A stretch of DNA of 41,810 bases from positions 1 through 41,810 of the forward strand of contig DATCDE010000177.1 in the NCBI GenBank assembly GCA_036510875.1, written 5' to 3'. Positions 7,710-15,604 of the stretch are shown here, piece after piece (position 1 is the stretch's first letter; every line of letters starts with the position of its first letter). Under the pieces are notes generated by a model that saw only the letters and a list, made by a program, of their open reading frames with translations, made no database searches and was not told the DNA's origin. The position numbers and the translations under genes were made by a program. Origin of the DNA: Actinomycetes bacterium (GTDB lineage: Bacteria; Actinomycetota; Actinomycetes; Prado026).

Positions 7710-9257
7710 TCAACCTGTGGACGAGGACGCTGCGGTGCCGCCGGGGCCATCTCCGAGGGTCGAACGGCCAGCCGCGTCCTCGGCAGCCGGTTCCGGCGGC
7801 CGCATCCGGCGGACGTCGAGAACGTCGACCGGGCCATCCCCTGCGCCGACCTCCTCCAGCCCGGTCGCCACCGCGGAGGTTGCGACGGACGCAGCGCGCC
7901 GAGCGGCCATCGACGGGTCGTCACCCCGGGCCAGGCAGGCCGCGAGGGCCGCCGAGTGCGTGCAGCCGGCCCCGTGCGTGGCCGCAACAGCTTGGCGCGG
8001 CACCGGGATGTCCAGGTGCCTCCCGTCTGTGTAGAGGTGGTCCACCGGCCGCTGCCCGTGCCCGCCGGTGACCAGGGCCGCTCGCGCGCCTAGCGACACG
8101 AGCGCCTCGGACAGCGCGACCCGGTCCTCGGTCGCGAGGCCGGTGAGCGCCTGCGCCTCGAGCAGGTTGGGCGTGACCACGGTGGCCAGCGGGAACAGCC
8201 GGGTCACCAGGGACTCGACGGCGTCGTCCTGCAGCAGCCGCGCGCCCGAGCTGGCCACCATGACCGGGTCGACCACGAGCGGCAGGCCCCGCCCTGCCAG
8301 GGTCTGTACGACGGCATCGATGATCGGCGCGGAGAACAGCATCCCGGTCTTGGCCGCGCCCGGCCGGATGTCCGACAGCACCGCCTCGAGCTGGGCCACG
8401 ACGAACTCCGGGGGGCACTCGTGGATGGCCGTGACACCCAGGGTGTTCTGCGCCGTCAGGGCGACCACACAACTGGCCCCGTGCACGCCGCAGCGAGCGA
8501 ACGGCACCGGGCCGGCCGACCGCATCGCCGGCGGCAGCCCGAGTCGGAGGATCTGGCCCTTGACCGGACGGACCGGCGGGGCGCCCGCAGCGGGCAGCCC
8601 GGGAAGGTCGCGCGACCAGGCCCCGGCGGCGAGGACCACCGTGTCGGCCCGCCACTCGCTGCCGTCGTCGGTGCGGGCGCCGCGGGCGCGCCCGCCGTCC
8701 ACCACCAGCTCGACGACCCGGCGCTCGACGACCTCGACCCCGGCCCGTGCGACGCCAGCGTGCAGCGCCATGGCGTAGCGGCGGTTGTCCACGGACCGGT
8801 CACCTGGGGCCAGCACCGCGGCCCGCACCTCCGTCGACAGGTAGGGCTCGAGCCGTCGGGCCGCCGACCCGATGAGCTCCTCGGTCGCGAAACCGAGCGA
8901 CGCACGGAACGCGGACAGCCGGGTCAGTGCGGCCCGATCGCCGTTGTCGAGCGCGACGACGAGTGTCCCCTCGCGGCGCAGCCCCACCAGCTGCTCGACG
9001 GCGGCCTCCAGCTCCGCCGCGAACGAGGGGAAGCGGCTCAACGCCACGAGGTTGAGGCGCAGGAGGTCCTCCTCGCCGAAGAAGGACTCGCTGACCGGGG
9101 CGAGCATGCCGGCCGAGGCCCAGGTCGCGCCCCGCGTCCCGCTCGCGTCGATGACCCGCACGGAAGCGCCCTCGCGAGCCAGCCGCCAGGCGGCCGGGAG
9201 CCCGATGACACCGCCGCCGACCACCAGCACGTCGGTGAAATGCGGACTGCTCTGCAA
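7710..9257 (-). CDS. Deletion-derived ThiO::ThiD fusion
   Basis: Residues 1 to about 251 are the N-terminal two thirds of glycine oxidase ThiO: FAD-binding VLVVGGGVIGLPAAWRLA, ATWASAGMLAPVSE and DRSVDNRRYAMALH, ending at VKGQILRLGLPP. From about residue 252 (base ~8500) the frame continues without a stop into hydroxymethylpyrimidine (phosphate) kinase ThiD, from FARCGVHGAS to its natural end, including TPNLLEAQALTG and the catalytic THGAGCTHSAA region. The ThiO C-terminus, thiS, thiG and the first ~25 ThiD residues (the GSDSGGGAGIQAD segment) are missing. Both halves are probably crippled. A TPP riboswitch precedes it. The TTG at 9257 is the likely start; an ATG at 9281 lies inside the aptamer. 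Confidence 0.8.
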   Translation of the reverse strand: MQSSPHFTDVLVVGGGVIGLPAAWRLAREGASVRVIDASGTRGATWASAGMLAPVSESFFGEEDLLRLNLVALSRFPSFAAELEAAVEQLVGLRREGTLVVALDNGDRAALTRLSAFRASLGFATEELIGSAARRLEPYLSTEVRAAVLAPGDRSVDNRRYAMALHAGVARAGVEVVERRVVELVVDGGRARGARTDDGSEWRADTVVLAAGAWSRDLPGLPAAGAPPVRPVKGQILRLGLPPAMRSAGPVPFARCGVHGASCVVALTAQNTLGVTAIHECPPEFVVAQLEAVLSDIRPGAAKTGMLFSAPIIDAVVQTLAGRGLPLVVDPVMVASSGARLLQDDAVESLVTRLFPLATVVTPNLLEAQALTGLATEDRVALSEALVSLGARAALVTGGHGQRPVDHLYTDGRHLDIPVPRQAVAATHGAGCTHSAALAACLARGDDPSMAARRAASVATSAVATGLEEVGAGDGPVDVLDVRRMRPPEPAAEDAAGRSTLGDGPGGTAASSSTG

Positions 9258-9260
9258 GGG

Positions 9261-9350
9261 TCCAGCTCCCTTCGCCGGCATGACCCGGATCAGGTTCGAC
9301 GGTCGGGGGCGGACGCCCCCCTCTCAGCCCTGGACGGGCTCCCGTGCTCG
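9261..9350 (-). promoter_or_regulatory. TPP (THI-box) riboswitch
   Basis: Read on the minus strand the segment has the conserved THI-box elements in order: ACGGGAGCCC (9337-9346), GGGCTGAGAGGG, ACCTGATCCGGGT, CATGCCGGCGAAGGGA. It ends a few bases before the TTG start of the thiO::thiD fusion, and the terminal GGGAG can serve as its ribosome binding site, so translational sequestration is the likely mode. Binding of thiamine pyrophosphate would lower expression of the operon. Confidence 0.93.
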
Positions 9351-9384
9351 TCGACGAAGCCTACGCCCGTGATTGGATCGGCCG

Positions 9385-10065
9385 GTGACCACGCCCAGCG
9401 GACCCTCCCCCCTGCGCACGGACCGCCTCGAGCGGCTCGCCGCCGCTCGGCTGTACCTGTGCACCGACGGACGCCGGGACCGGGGCGACCTGCCCGAGTT
9501 CCTCGATGCGGTGCTCGGCGCCGGGGTGGGCATCGTGCAGCTGCGCGAGAAGGGGCTGGAGGCTGCCGAGGAGCTCGAGCTGCTCGAGGTGTTCGCCGAC
9601 GCCTGCTCGCGCCACGGCAGGCTGCTGGCCGTCAACGACCGGGCCGATGTCGCGCATGCGGCGGCCGCGGACGTGCTCCAACCCGGGCAGCGCGACCTGC
9701 CGCCCGCCGTGGCCCGCGCCCTGGTCGGGCCGGACGTGATCATCGGCCGCAGCTCGCACAGCACCGGCCAGGCGGCGGCCGCCGCAGTGGAGCCGGACAG
9801 CGACTACTTCTGCGTCGGCCCGGTGTGGCCGACGCCCACCAAGCCGGGCCGGCCGGCCGCGGGACTGCCAGCTGTCGCGGAGGTCGCGTCGAGCCGGCCC
9901 AGCCGGCCATGGTTCGCCATCGGCGGCATCAACGAGCAGACCCTGGACGACGTCCTCGACGCGGGGGCCCGCCGGGTGGTGGTGGTGCGGGTCATCACCG
10001 GGGCCGACGACCCGGCGGCGGCCACCCGGCGGCTCGCTGACCGGCTCGCCGCCAGGCCGTGGTGA
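9385..10065 (+). CDS. thiE: Thiamine-phosphate synthase
   Basis: The product of about 226 residues is a TIM barrel with ThiE motifs: [17 protein letters not shown] (diphosphate/Mg site), [54 protein letters not shown], and the phosphate-binding FAIGGIN. It joins HMP diphosphate with the thiazole phosphate to give thiamine phosphate. The usual HxGQ-DL motif reads LQPGQRDL, a minor change. It is divergent from the riboswitch-controlled thi gene. GTG 9385 is preferred over TTG 9373 by homology; no clear Shine-Dalgarno is seen. Confidence 0.9.
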   Translation: MTTPSGPSPLRTDRLERLAAARLYLCTDGRRDRGDLPEFLDAVLGAGVGIVQLREKGLEAAEELELLEVFADACSRHGRLLAVNDRADVAHAAAADVLQPGQRDLPPAVARALVGPDVIIGRSSHSTGQAAAAAVEPDSDYFCVGPVWPTPTKPGRPAAGLPAVAEVASSRPSRPWFAIGGINEQTLDDVLDAGARRVVVVRVITGADDPAAATRRLADRLAARPW

Positions 10066-10556
10066 CCGCCGGGCTTCGGGTCCGGCTCGCCGAGCCCGCC
10101 GAGCTCGAGGCGGTCGGCGCGCTCACCGTGCGGGCATACACCCACGACGGAGGCCTGCACCCGGAGGACCGCTACGCCCTCATCCTGGCCGACGCCGCGG
10201 ACCGCGCGGAACGGGCCGAGCTCTACCTCGCCGATCTGGTCGGGCGCATCGTCGGCACCGTCACCGTGGCCGAGCACGGCACCCCCTACGCCGAGATCTC
10301 GCAGCCTGGTGAGCTGGAGTTCCGTATGCTCGCCGTCGATCCCGAGGCTGCTGGCCGGCGGATCGGCTCCGCCCTGGTCGAGTTCGTCGCCGACGAGGCC
10401 CGGCGGCGCGGGCGCCGCCGCGTGGTCATCTCCGTGGTCCGGGGCAACGCCGCCGCCGCGCACCTGTACCGGCGACTGGGCTTCGTGCGGGTGCCGTCCC
10501 GGGACTGGGAACCGGTCCCCGGCGTGTTCCTGCAGGTGTCGATGCTCGACGTCTGA
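10062..10556 (+). CDS. GNAT-family N-acetyltransferase
   Basis: The 164-residue protein has the GNAT fold: N-terminal [20 protein letters not shown], a central strand [25 protein letters not shown] carrying the acetyl-CoA pyrophosphate loop (R-R-I-G-S-A), and [15 protein letters not shown] near the end. The substrate is unknown. The GTG start overlaps the thiE stop as GTGA, so it is translationally coupled to thiE. A GTG 3 nt earlier is also possible. Confidence 0.87.
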   Translation: MTAGLRVRLAEPAELEAVGALTVRAYTHDGGLHPEDRYALILADAADRAERAELYLADLVGRIVGTVTVAEHGTPYAEISQPGELEFRMLAVDPEAAGRRIGSALVEFVADEARRRGRRRVVISVVRGNAAAAHLYRRLGFVRVPSRDWEPVPGVFLQVSMLDV

Positions 10557-10559
10557 GAT

Positions 10560-10937
10560 CTACAGCCGGGACAGGAACCGCTCGCGGTCGACGACCACGC
10601 GGGTCACCTCGCCGGTGGCCAGCAGCCGGCCGTCGGCGTCCTGTGCGGCCACCGAGAAGCGCAGCAGCCGCCCGTCTGCGGCGACAAGGTCGGCGGTGAC
10701 CGTCACCGTGACGCCCACCTTCGTGGCCGAGCGGTGCTCCAGCTCGATCCGGGAGCCGACCGAGGTCTGGCCGTCGTCCAGTCGTCCGTCCAGCGCCGCG
10801 ACCGTGGCCGCCTCGAGCCAGGCGAGCAGCCGGGGGGTGGCCAGCACCGGGACGTTACCGCTGCCGAGCGCGATGGCGGTGTCCGCTTCGGTGACGACGA
10901 GCTCCAGCCGACCGCGCGCGCCTGCAGCCAGGTCCAT
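10560..10937 (-). CDS. Hotdog-fold thioesterase, FlK-like
   Basis: The 125-residue protein resembles the fluoroacetyl-CoA thioesterase-like group: ALGSGNVPVLATPRLLAWLEAATVAAL, then SVGSRIELEHRSATKVGVTVTVTADL and FSVAAQDADGRLLATGEVTRVVV. The conserved small-residue/Thr segment, Glu and His of the family are visible. It would hydrolyse an acyl-CoA, but the substrate cannot be fixed and fluoroacetate resistance should not be assumed. The ATG follows a TAACCT -10 box (10945-10950, minus strand) by exactly 7 nt, a clear leaderless promoter. It is convergent with the GNAT gene, 3 nt apart. Confidence 0.82.
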   Translation of the reverse strand: MDLAAGARGRLELVVTEADTAIALGSGNVPVLATPRLLAWLEAATVAALDGRLDDGQTSVGSRIELEHRSATKVGVTVTVTADLVAADGRLLRFSVAAQDADGRLLATGEVTRVVVDRERFLSRL

Positions 10938-10958
10938 GACCGCTAGGTTACGGCGACC

Positions 10959-12053
10959 TCAGGCGACGAGGCCCAGCCGCCGCAGCTCGACGCTGAGGTC
11001 GTGCGGCGAGGTCGAGGCGGCCATCGCCGCCTCGAGGGTGATGATGCCGTCGCGGATCAGCGCGACCAGGTGCTGGTCGAACGTCTGCATCCCGTAGTAG
11101 GCGCCCTCTTGGATCAGCTGGTGGATCGTGGCGGTCTTGTCCGGGTCGCTGATGGCGTCGGCCACGCGGCCGGTGTTGACGCAGACCTCCATGGTCACGC
11201 AGCGGCCGAGGTTGTCCGCGCGGGGCACGAGGCGCTGGCAGATGATGCCGCGCAGCGAGGCGGCCAGCGACAGCCGGATCTGCTTCTGCTCGTGCGGGGG
11301 GAAGAAGTCGATGACCCGGTTGATGGTCTCGGTGGCGTCGGTGGTGTGCAGCGTGGACATGACGAAGTGGCCGGTCTCTGCCGCCGAGAGGGCCGCCTTG
11401 ACCGTCTCCGTGTCACGCATCTCGCCGACCAGGATCACGTCGGGGTCCTGCCGCATGGCGGCCCGGAGCGCGACCGAGAAGTCGGACGTGTCGACCCGCA
11501 CCTCGCGCTGGTTGATCATCGCCAGCTTGTCGAAGTGCAGGACCTCGATGGGGTCCTCGACCGTGACGACGTGCACCTCGCGGTTGTTGTTGATGTGGTC
11601 GATCATGCCGGCCAGCGTGGTGGTCTTGCCGGAGCCGGTGGGGCCGGTGACCAGGACCAGCCCGCGGGGCTCCAGGGCCAGCGGCGCCAGCACCGGCGGC
11701 AGACCCAGGTCGTCCAGCGGGATCGCGCCGACGGAGACCCGCCGGAACACCAGCCCGGCCGAGCCGCGGGAGCGGAACACGTTGACCCGGAACCGGCCGA
11801 CGCCGGGAATCGAGTGGGCGAAGTCTGCCTCGTTCGTCTTCGCGAACTGCTCGACCAGGTCGGGGCGGAGCACCTCGGAGACGAATGCCTCCGTGTCGGC
11901 CGGCTGCAGCACGGGTGACTGGAGCTTGCGCAGGCGGCCGTCGATGCGCACGCGGGGCGGCGAGCCGACCTTGCAGTGCAGGTCCGACCCACCGGACTCG
12001 ATCAGCGCGCGCAGGAACGGCTCGATCGACTGCTGGGGCAGTTGGGCTGTCAC
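10959..12053 (-). CDS. pilT: Type IV pilus retraction ATPase PilT
   Basis: The 364-residue ATPase has the PilT/GspE plan: an N-terminal domain with GGSDLHCKVGSPPRVRIDG, then Walker A GPTGSGKTTT (about 137), Asp box VTVEDPIEVLH, Walker B QDPDVILVGEMRD, His box MSTLHTTDATETINRVIDFFP and the C-terminal AIRNLIRE-like TIHQLIQEGAYYGMQTFDQHL. The hexamer would depolymerise a type IV pilus at the inner membrane. No pilin, PilB, PilC or PilM gene is in the window, so the rest of the machine must be elsewhere. GTG 12053 is the only plausible start; the frame is open back to the preceding stop at 12126 but has no other start codon. Confidence 0.9.
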   Translation of the reverse strand: MTAQLPQQSIEPFLRALIESGGSDLHCKVGSPPRVRIDGRLRKLQSPVLQPADTEAFVSEVLRPDLVEQFAKTNEADFAHSIPGVGRFRVNVFRSRGSAGLVFRRVSVGAIPLDDLGLPPVLAPLALEPRGLVLVTGPTGSGKTTTLAGMIDHINNNREVHVVTVEDPIEVLHFDKLAMINQREVRVDTSDFSVALRAAMRQDPDVILVGEMRDTETVKAALSAAETGHFVMSTLHTTDATETINRVIDFFPPHEQKQIRLSLAASLRGIICQRLVPRADNLGRCVTMEVCVNTGRVADAISDPDKTATIHQLIQEGAYYGMQTFDQHLVALIRDGIITLEAAMAASTSPHDLSVELRRLGLVA

Positions 12054-12125
12054 CTGAAGGACATCGTCCGCGATGCGGCGGACCTTTACCTCTGCGACGA
12101 GCCGTTCGAGCCGGGTGGAGTCCGG

Positions 12126-12341
12126 TCAGCCGATGACGGCGATCAGGTCGCCCTCCTGGACGACGTCACCCTGCGCGACGGCCAGGTCCAGCACCGTTCC
12201 GCTGGCCTCGGACAGCACCGGGATCTCCATCTTCATGGACTCCAGGATCACCAAGGTGTCGCCGGCGGTGACGTCGTCCCCGACCGATACGCCGACGTTC
12301 CAGACATTCGCGACCATTTCCGCACGGACCTCGGTGGGCAT
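12126..12341 (-). CDS. Biotinyl/lipoyl-attachment single-domain protein (TB7.3-like)
   Basis: The 71-residue protein is a free-standing biotinyl domain with the attachment motif ESMKMEIPV (the second Lys is modified) between symmetrical hammerhead strands, the same length as M. tuberculosis TB7.3 (Rv3221c). It probably carries biotin for an acyl-CoA carboxylase, or acts as a biotin carrier of unknown partner. The ATG follows TAGGGT (12349-12354, minus strand) by 7 nt, so it can be transcribed as a leaderless mRNA even though the upstream HD gene ends inside that promoter. pilT follows after 72 nt. Confidence 0.9.
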   Translation of the reverse strand: MPTEVRAEMVANVWNVGVSVGDDVTAGDTLVILESMKMEIPVLSEASGTVLDLAVAQGDVVQEGDLIAVIG

Positions 12342-12351
12342 GAGCGGGACC

Positions 12352-13626
12352 CTACAGCGCGTGCGCGGCGGCGTGCTCCGTGACACGGGCGAGGGTCTGG
12401 ACGACGACCGGGTCGAAGTCGTACGCCATCGACAGCCGCAGCCGCTCGATCGCCTCGAGCCGCCGCGAGCTCTCCCTGGAGTCGCCGACCAGGTCGTCGT
12501 ACGCGTTGGCCGCCTTGATGATCCGACTGGCCAGCGGCAGGGTCAGGTCGGCCGCTTCGTGCGGACGGCGGTAGGGGTCGGCCTGCCGCTCGACGATGTC
12601 GGCCACCCGGTCGAGCACGCCGGTCTGGCGGATGACGCCTGAGCCGAGCTTCGCGATCGCCACCTGGTCGTCGTGCGTCACCATGACCGTCGCGCCGCCG
12701 GGGATCGGGTCGGTCAGCGATAGCTGACCGAGGTCGTGCATCAAAGACGCGTACTCGAGGTCCTGCAGGTCCTGCTCGCTCATGCCCAGCTCTTTGCCGA
12801 CGGCGACGCAGAGCTGGCTGACCCGCCCCGAGTGCCCCGTCTCGGTGTACCCGGCCACCTCGGTGACCCGGGAGAGCGAGCGGATCGTCTGCCGGTAGGT
12901 CTCCCGGATGGTGGCGTACCGGCGAAAAGAGAACTGAGCCATCAACAGCGGGACGATGAAGAGCGGCAGCGCCCAGAGCCCCATGGTCTGGGCGGCCAGC
13001 GCGATGAGCACACCGGTAGCGGCGATAGCCGAGCCGAGGCCGAGCAGGTTCCTGAGCTCGCCACGCAGGGTCGCGCGGAACGGCGACCTGTCCCGATCGG
13101 CTCGCACCACAGCAGCGAGCACCGCATCGAGCAACGCAGCCAGGACGGCGACCAGCACCATGAAGACGGCCAGCCGCAGGTTGTCATGCACCGAAGAACC
13201 GACGAGGCCGCGGTCCCACACCGGTCGGAAGGCGGCGGCCGCGAAGGCAACCGTCAGGAGCCGCCGGGCCAGCTCGTCGAGCCGCGGGGCCCGACCCACG
13301 CCAATGTGCGGCAGGGCACCGACGAGCGTGGCCAGGGCGGTCAGCGTGACCACGTCCCAGGCTGTGTGCCCGGTCCGACCGTCGGGCAGCTTGCCGAGGA
13401 GCGCATACGCAAGAGCGGCTGCGGCCCCGAGAGGGGCTGCCTCCCGTGCCCCGGGCAACGGGATCCGGACCAGCTCGCCGGCCGCGATGAAACAGCCGAA
13501 CACGAAGGCGAGCCCGATGCGAGCCGGCGGATGCTGCGCAGTGATGACGACGGACGACAGGACAAGCAGCCCAGCAAGCGACACGACGAGGACCGCGCCG
13601 CGCTCATCGTCTAGTCGGCCGACCAT
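12352..13626 (-). CDS. Membrane protein with degenerate HD domain
   Basis: The 424-residue product has about seven to eight hydrophobic segments in residues 10-235, then a coiled linker (FSFRRYATIRETYRQTIRSL) and an HD phosphohydrolase domain with GHSGRVSQLCVAVGKEL and the metal-binding MHDLGQL. The later HD-GYP signatures (HHERxDGxGYP) are absent, so cyclic-di-GMP hydrolysis is uncertain. The layout mirrors its upstream neighbour, so the two probably arose by duplication with loss of the GYP motif here. It starts 5 nt after that gene's stop and is probably co-transcribed. Confidence 0.82.
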   Translation of the reverse strand: MVGRLDDERGAVLVVSLAGLLVLSSVVITAQHPPARIGLAFVFGCFIAAGELVRIPLPGAREAAPLGAAAALAYALLGKLPDGRTGHTAWDVVTLTALATLVGALPHIGVGRAPRLDELARRLLTVAFAAAAFRPVWDRGLVGSSVHDNLRLAVFMVLVAVLAALLDAVLAAVVRADRDRSPFRATLRGELRNLLGLGSAIAATGVLIALAAQTMGLWALPLFIVPLLMAQFSFRRYATIRETYRQTIRSLSRVTEVAGYTETGHSGRVSQLCVAVGKELGMSEQDLQDLEYASLMHDLGQLSLTDPIPGGATVMVTHDDQVAIAKLGSGVIRQTGVLDRVADIVERQADPYRRPHEAADLTLPLASRIIKAANAYDDLVGDSRESSRRLEAIERLRLSMAYDFDPVVVQTLARVTEHAAAHAL

Positions 13627-13631
13627 GGTGA

Positions 13632-14981
13632 TCAGCCCTCCACCGGACTCGCGCTCGCGGGGAAGGAGGGGTCGTCGTGGTCGAAGTCGATCGTTTCCGT
13701 CTCATCTCCGCTGGGACTGGGCACCTCAGCCGCGGCCTGCCAGGGGTCCTTCGCCAGCGCCTTGACGAGCGCGTCCACCATGACGGCGTCGAACTGGCTC
13801 CCCCTGCAGCGCCTGATCTCCTCGACGGCCGCCTCGACCGTTCGGGCCGTCCGGTAGGACCGCGTGGAGGTCATCGAGTCGAACGCGTCCGCTACCGCGA
13901 TCACCCTCGCGAACTCCGGGATCTGGGCGCCCTTGAGCCCCATCGGGTAGCCGAGGCCGTCCAGCCGCTCATGGTGGTGGAGGATCCCCTGGAAAGCCTC
14001 GTCCAGGAACTCGATGTCACCGAGCATCTCCATGCCCCGCAGCGGGTGCAGCTTGATCGCCGCGAACTCTTCCTCCGTCAGCTTCCCGGACTTCTGCAGC
14101 ACCTTGGTGGGAACACCGAGCTTGCCCAGGTCGTGCAGGATGCCTGCGTAGCGCAGCGCGTTCATCCGGTCCTCGCGCATGCCGATGACCCGCGCGATCA
14201 TCACCGAGGCGCGCGCGACCCGCTCACTGTGGCCGCGGGTGTAGGCGTCCTTCGTCTCAACGGCCTGGACGAGGGTCCGGATGGTGGCCTCGTAGGCCTG
14301 CCGCTCCTGCGAGTACTGGCTCATCGCCCACCGTGCCACCAGCAGGGGCATCAGCAGCAGCAGGGCCGCGAGCGGGCCGATGTCCAGGCCGACCCACAGA
14401 ACCGCAAGAACCAGCCCGAAGCCGCCGTACGCGATGTAGGACGGGAAGTGGCTGCCGAGAATGCCGGTCAGCACCTCCCGAGCCGGAACGCGGTTGACCA
14501 TGACCATGATGCCGGTGACCAGCAGCGCGTTCACGAACAAACAGGTGAGGTCGGCGGCAATGGTCGGCGCCAGCAGATCTGCGGCGTTCGTCATCCCCGG
14601 CCGAACGAGGCTTCCGCCGAGCAGTTCGTACACGCGGCCAGCCACGTAAGCAGCCAGTGAGAACTGCGCCGCGTTGAAGACCCGCTTCGACCACGGATGC
14701 CGGCCGGGCACGACCAGCACACTGAGACCGATCACGGCGGCGCCCCACGGGCCGGCGATCAGGATCGAGGCCAGCGTAATCGTGAAGCTGAGGCTCATGC
14801 TGACCCCGACGAACACGAAGGACGACAGCGACTCGAGCGTCAGGAACAGCACGGCCAGGATCAGGATCGTTAGGACCTGCTGACCATCAAGGCCGGATGG
14901 CACGTTGAATGCGATGACGCCGACCGCTAGGATCGCTAGGACCGAGATGTAGGCGCGAGCGGCGCGCGGCAACCCCGCCAT
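13632..14981 (-). CDS. Membrane-anchored HD-GYP phosphodiesterase
   Basis: The product of 449 residues has eight or so N-terminal membrane segments, a linker (SQYSQERQAYEATIRTLVQAV), and a complete HD-GYP domain: TRGHSERVARASVMIARVIG, ILHDLGKLGVP, LHPLRGMEML, ILHHHERLDGLGYP, ADAFDSMTSTRSYR. Such enzymes hydrolyse cyclic di-GMP to pGpG or GMP, so this is the clearest second-messenger gene of the window and may link to PilT-driven motility (inference). ATG 14981 is chosen for the strong GGGAGGG upstream; the frame is open to a GTG at 15062. It heads a pair with the degenerate HD gene. Confidence 0.9.
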   Translation of the reverse strand: MAGLPRAARAYISVLAILAVGVIAFNVPSGLDGQQVLTILILAVLFLTLESLSSFVFVGVSMSLSFTITLASILIAGPWGAAVIGLSVLVVPGRHPWSKRVFNAAQFSLAAYVAGRVYELLGGSLVRPGMTNAADLLAPTIAADLTCLFVNALLVTGIMVMVNRVPAREVLTGILGSHFPSYIAYGGFGLVLAVLWVGLDIGPLAALLLLMPLLVARWAMSQYSQERQAYEATIRTLVQAVETKDAYTRGHSERVARASVMIARVIGMREDRMNALRYAGILHDLGKLGVPTKVLQKSGKLTEEEFAAIKLHPLRGMEMLGDIEFLDEAFQGILHHHERLDGLGYPMGLKGAQIPEFARVIAVADAFDSMTSTRSYRTARTVEAAVEEIRRCRGSQFDAVMVDALVKALAKDPWQAAAEVPSPSGDETETIDFDHDDPSFPASASPVEG

Positions 14982-15052
14982 GCCGGGCCCTCCCCCCTGC
15001 GAATCAGCTCTTCGTCCGCCAGGAGCGGGACGGGGATCGGCAGCCAGGGTGC

Positions 15053-15118
15053 CTACCACCAAGCGATGTGTCCGCCGGTGGTCAGGAAGTTCTCAACAGC
15101 GGCCGCGATCTTCTTCAT
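15053..15118 (-). CDS. 21-residue small ORF with near-perfect Shine-Dalgarno
   Basis: The minus strand has ATG at 15118 and TAG at 15053. The peptide begins MKKIAAAVENF and ends HIAWW. Eight bases, GAGGTGAT (15126-15133), match the anti-Shine-Dalgarno of 16S rRNA without mismatch, and 7 nt separate them from the ATG, an ideal arrangement. An in-frame ATG at 15127 lies within that element and is less likely. The gene sits 71 nt before the HD-GYP start, in the same direction. The peptide is basic at the N-terminus, could form an amphipathic helix, and ends in two Trp codons, so it may be a leader peptide or a small functional protein. I do not recognise a family. Confidence 0.5.
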   Translation of the reverse strand: MKKIAAAVENFLTTGGHIAWW

Positions 15119-15262
15119 TAGAAGCATCACCTCGAGGATTCATGTCACGGGCGCCGCTAAGGCCCGTGCAAGATCCGCTCCGCTACGTAGATGCCGGTCG
15201 TGCAATAGAAGACTTGGCCAAAGCCTTGCTGCCGATCCCGATCCCGCCCCTGTGCAGTTGTC

Positions 15263-15277
15263 CTTGCGTGACGCAAG
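15263..15277. promoter_or_regulatory. Palindrome CTTGCGT-G-ACGCAAG with an extra half-site
   Basis: Two perfect 7-bp arms flank one base, and a third copy of ACGCAAG follows directly at 15278-15284. The element lies in the 486-nt divergent region between the small ORF/HD-GYP unit and the gene at 15605. Dimer plus extra half-site layouts are typical of regulator binding. The regulator is unknown. Confidence 0.4.
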
Positions 15278-15437
15278 ACGCAAGCCACCCCGCCCCCCAG
15301 TGCAGAGAAGCCCCCTCGCGCAACCTACACGACCCGGTTTGCCCGGTTCGTGCAGACACGAGTGAAGGGTGTGACGGAATCTCGCGTCAAGTGGCCGAAC
15401 GGTCACGATAAGTGAACATCGAAAGTTGTCGGCGAGC

Positions 15438-15457
15438 GGACTAGGTCGCCCTAGTCC
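15438..15457. promoter_or_regulatory. Palindrome GGACTAGG-N4-CCTAGTCC
   Basis: Perfect 8-bp arms surround TCGC, with another partial copy (CGGACTA) at 15461-15467. It lies about 150 nt before the GTG at 15605 and in the same divergent gap as the other palindrome. It could be an operator or a short hairpin. Between 15119 and 15604 I see no other gene. Confidence 0.4.
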
Positions 15458-15604
15458 CAACGGACTACATGATCGGCCGTCGGAGCGAATCCGTCCGCCC
15501 AACCGTCGCCCGCGCGCCAGGCATGCCCTAGCCTCAGATCACGGACCGGCCTGGGGGGCCTAGCGCGGTCCACATCGCACGAGGGGCAACGGGGAGGGGG
15601 CTCG

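Noticed and set aside
9258-9281. ATG at 9281 as start of the thiO::thiD gene
   Set aside because: It lies in the conserved core of the TPP aptamer (GTCATGCC); the TTG after the aptamer is the better start.
12057-12125. Extension of pilT upstream to the biotinyl gene
   Set aside because: The frame is open and looks somewhat protein-like, but there is no ATG, GTG or TTG in it before GTG 12053.
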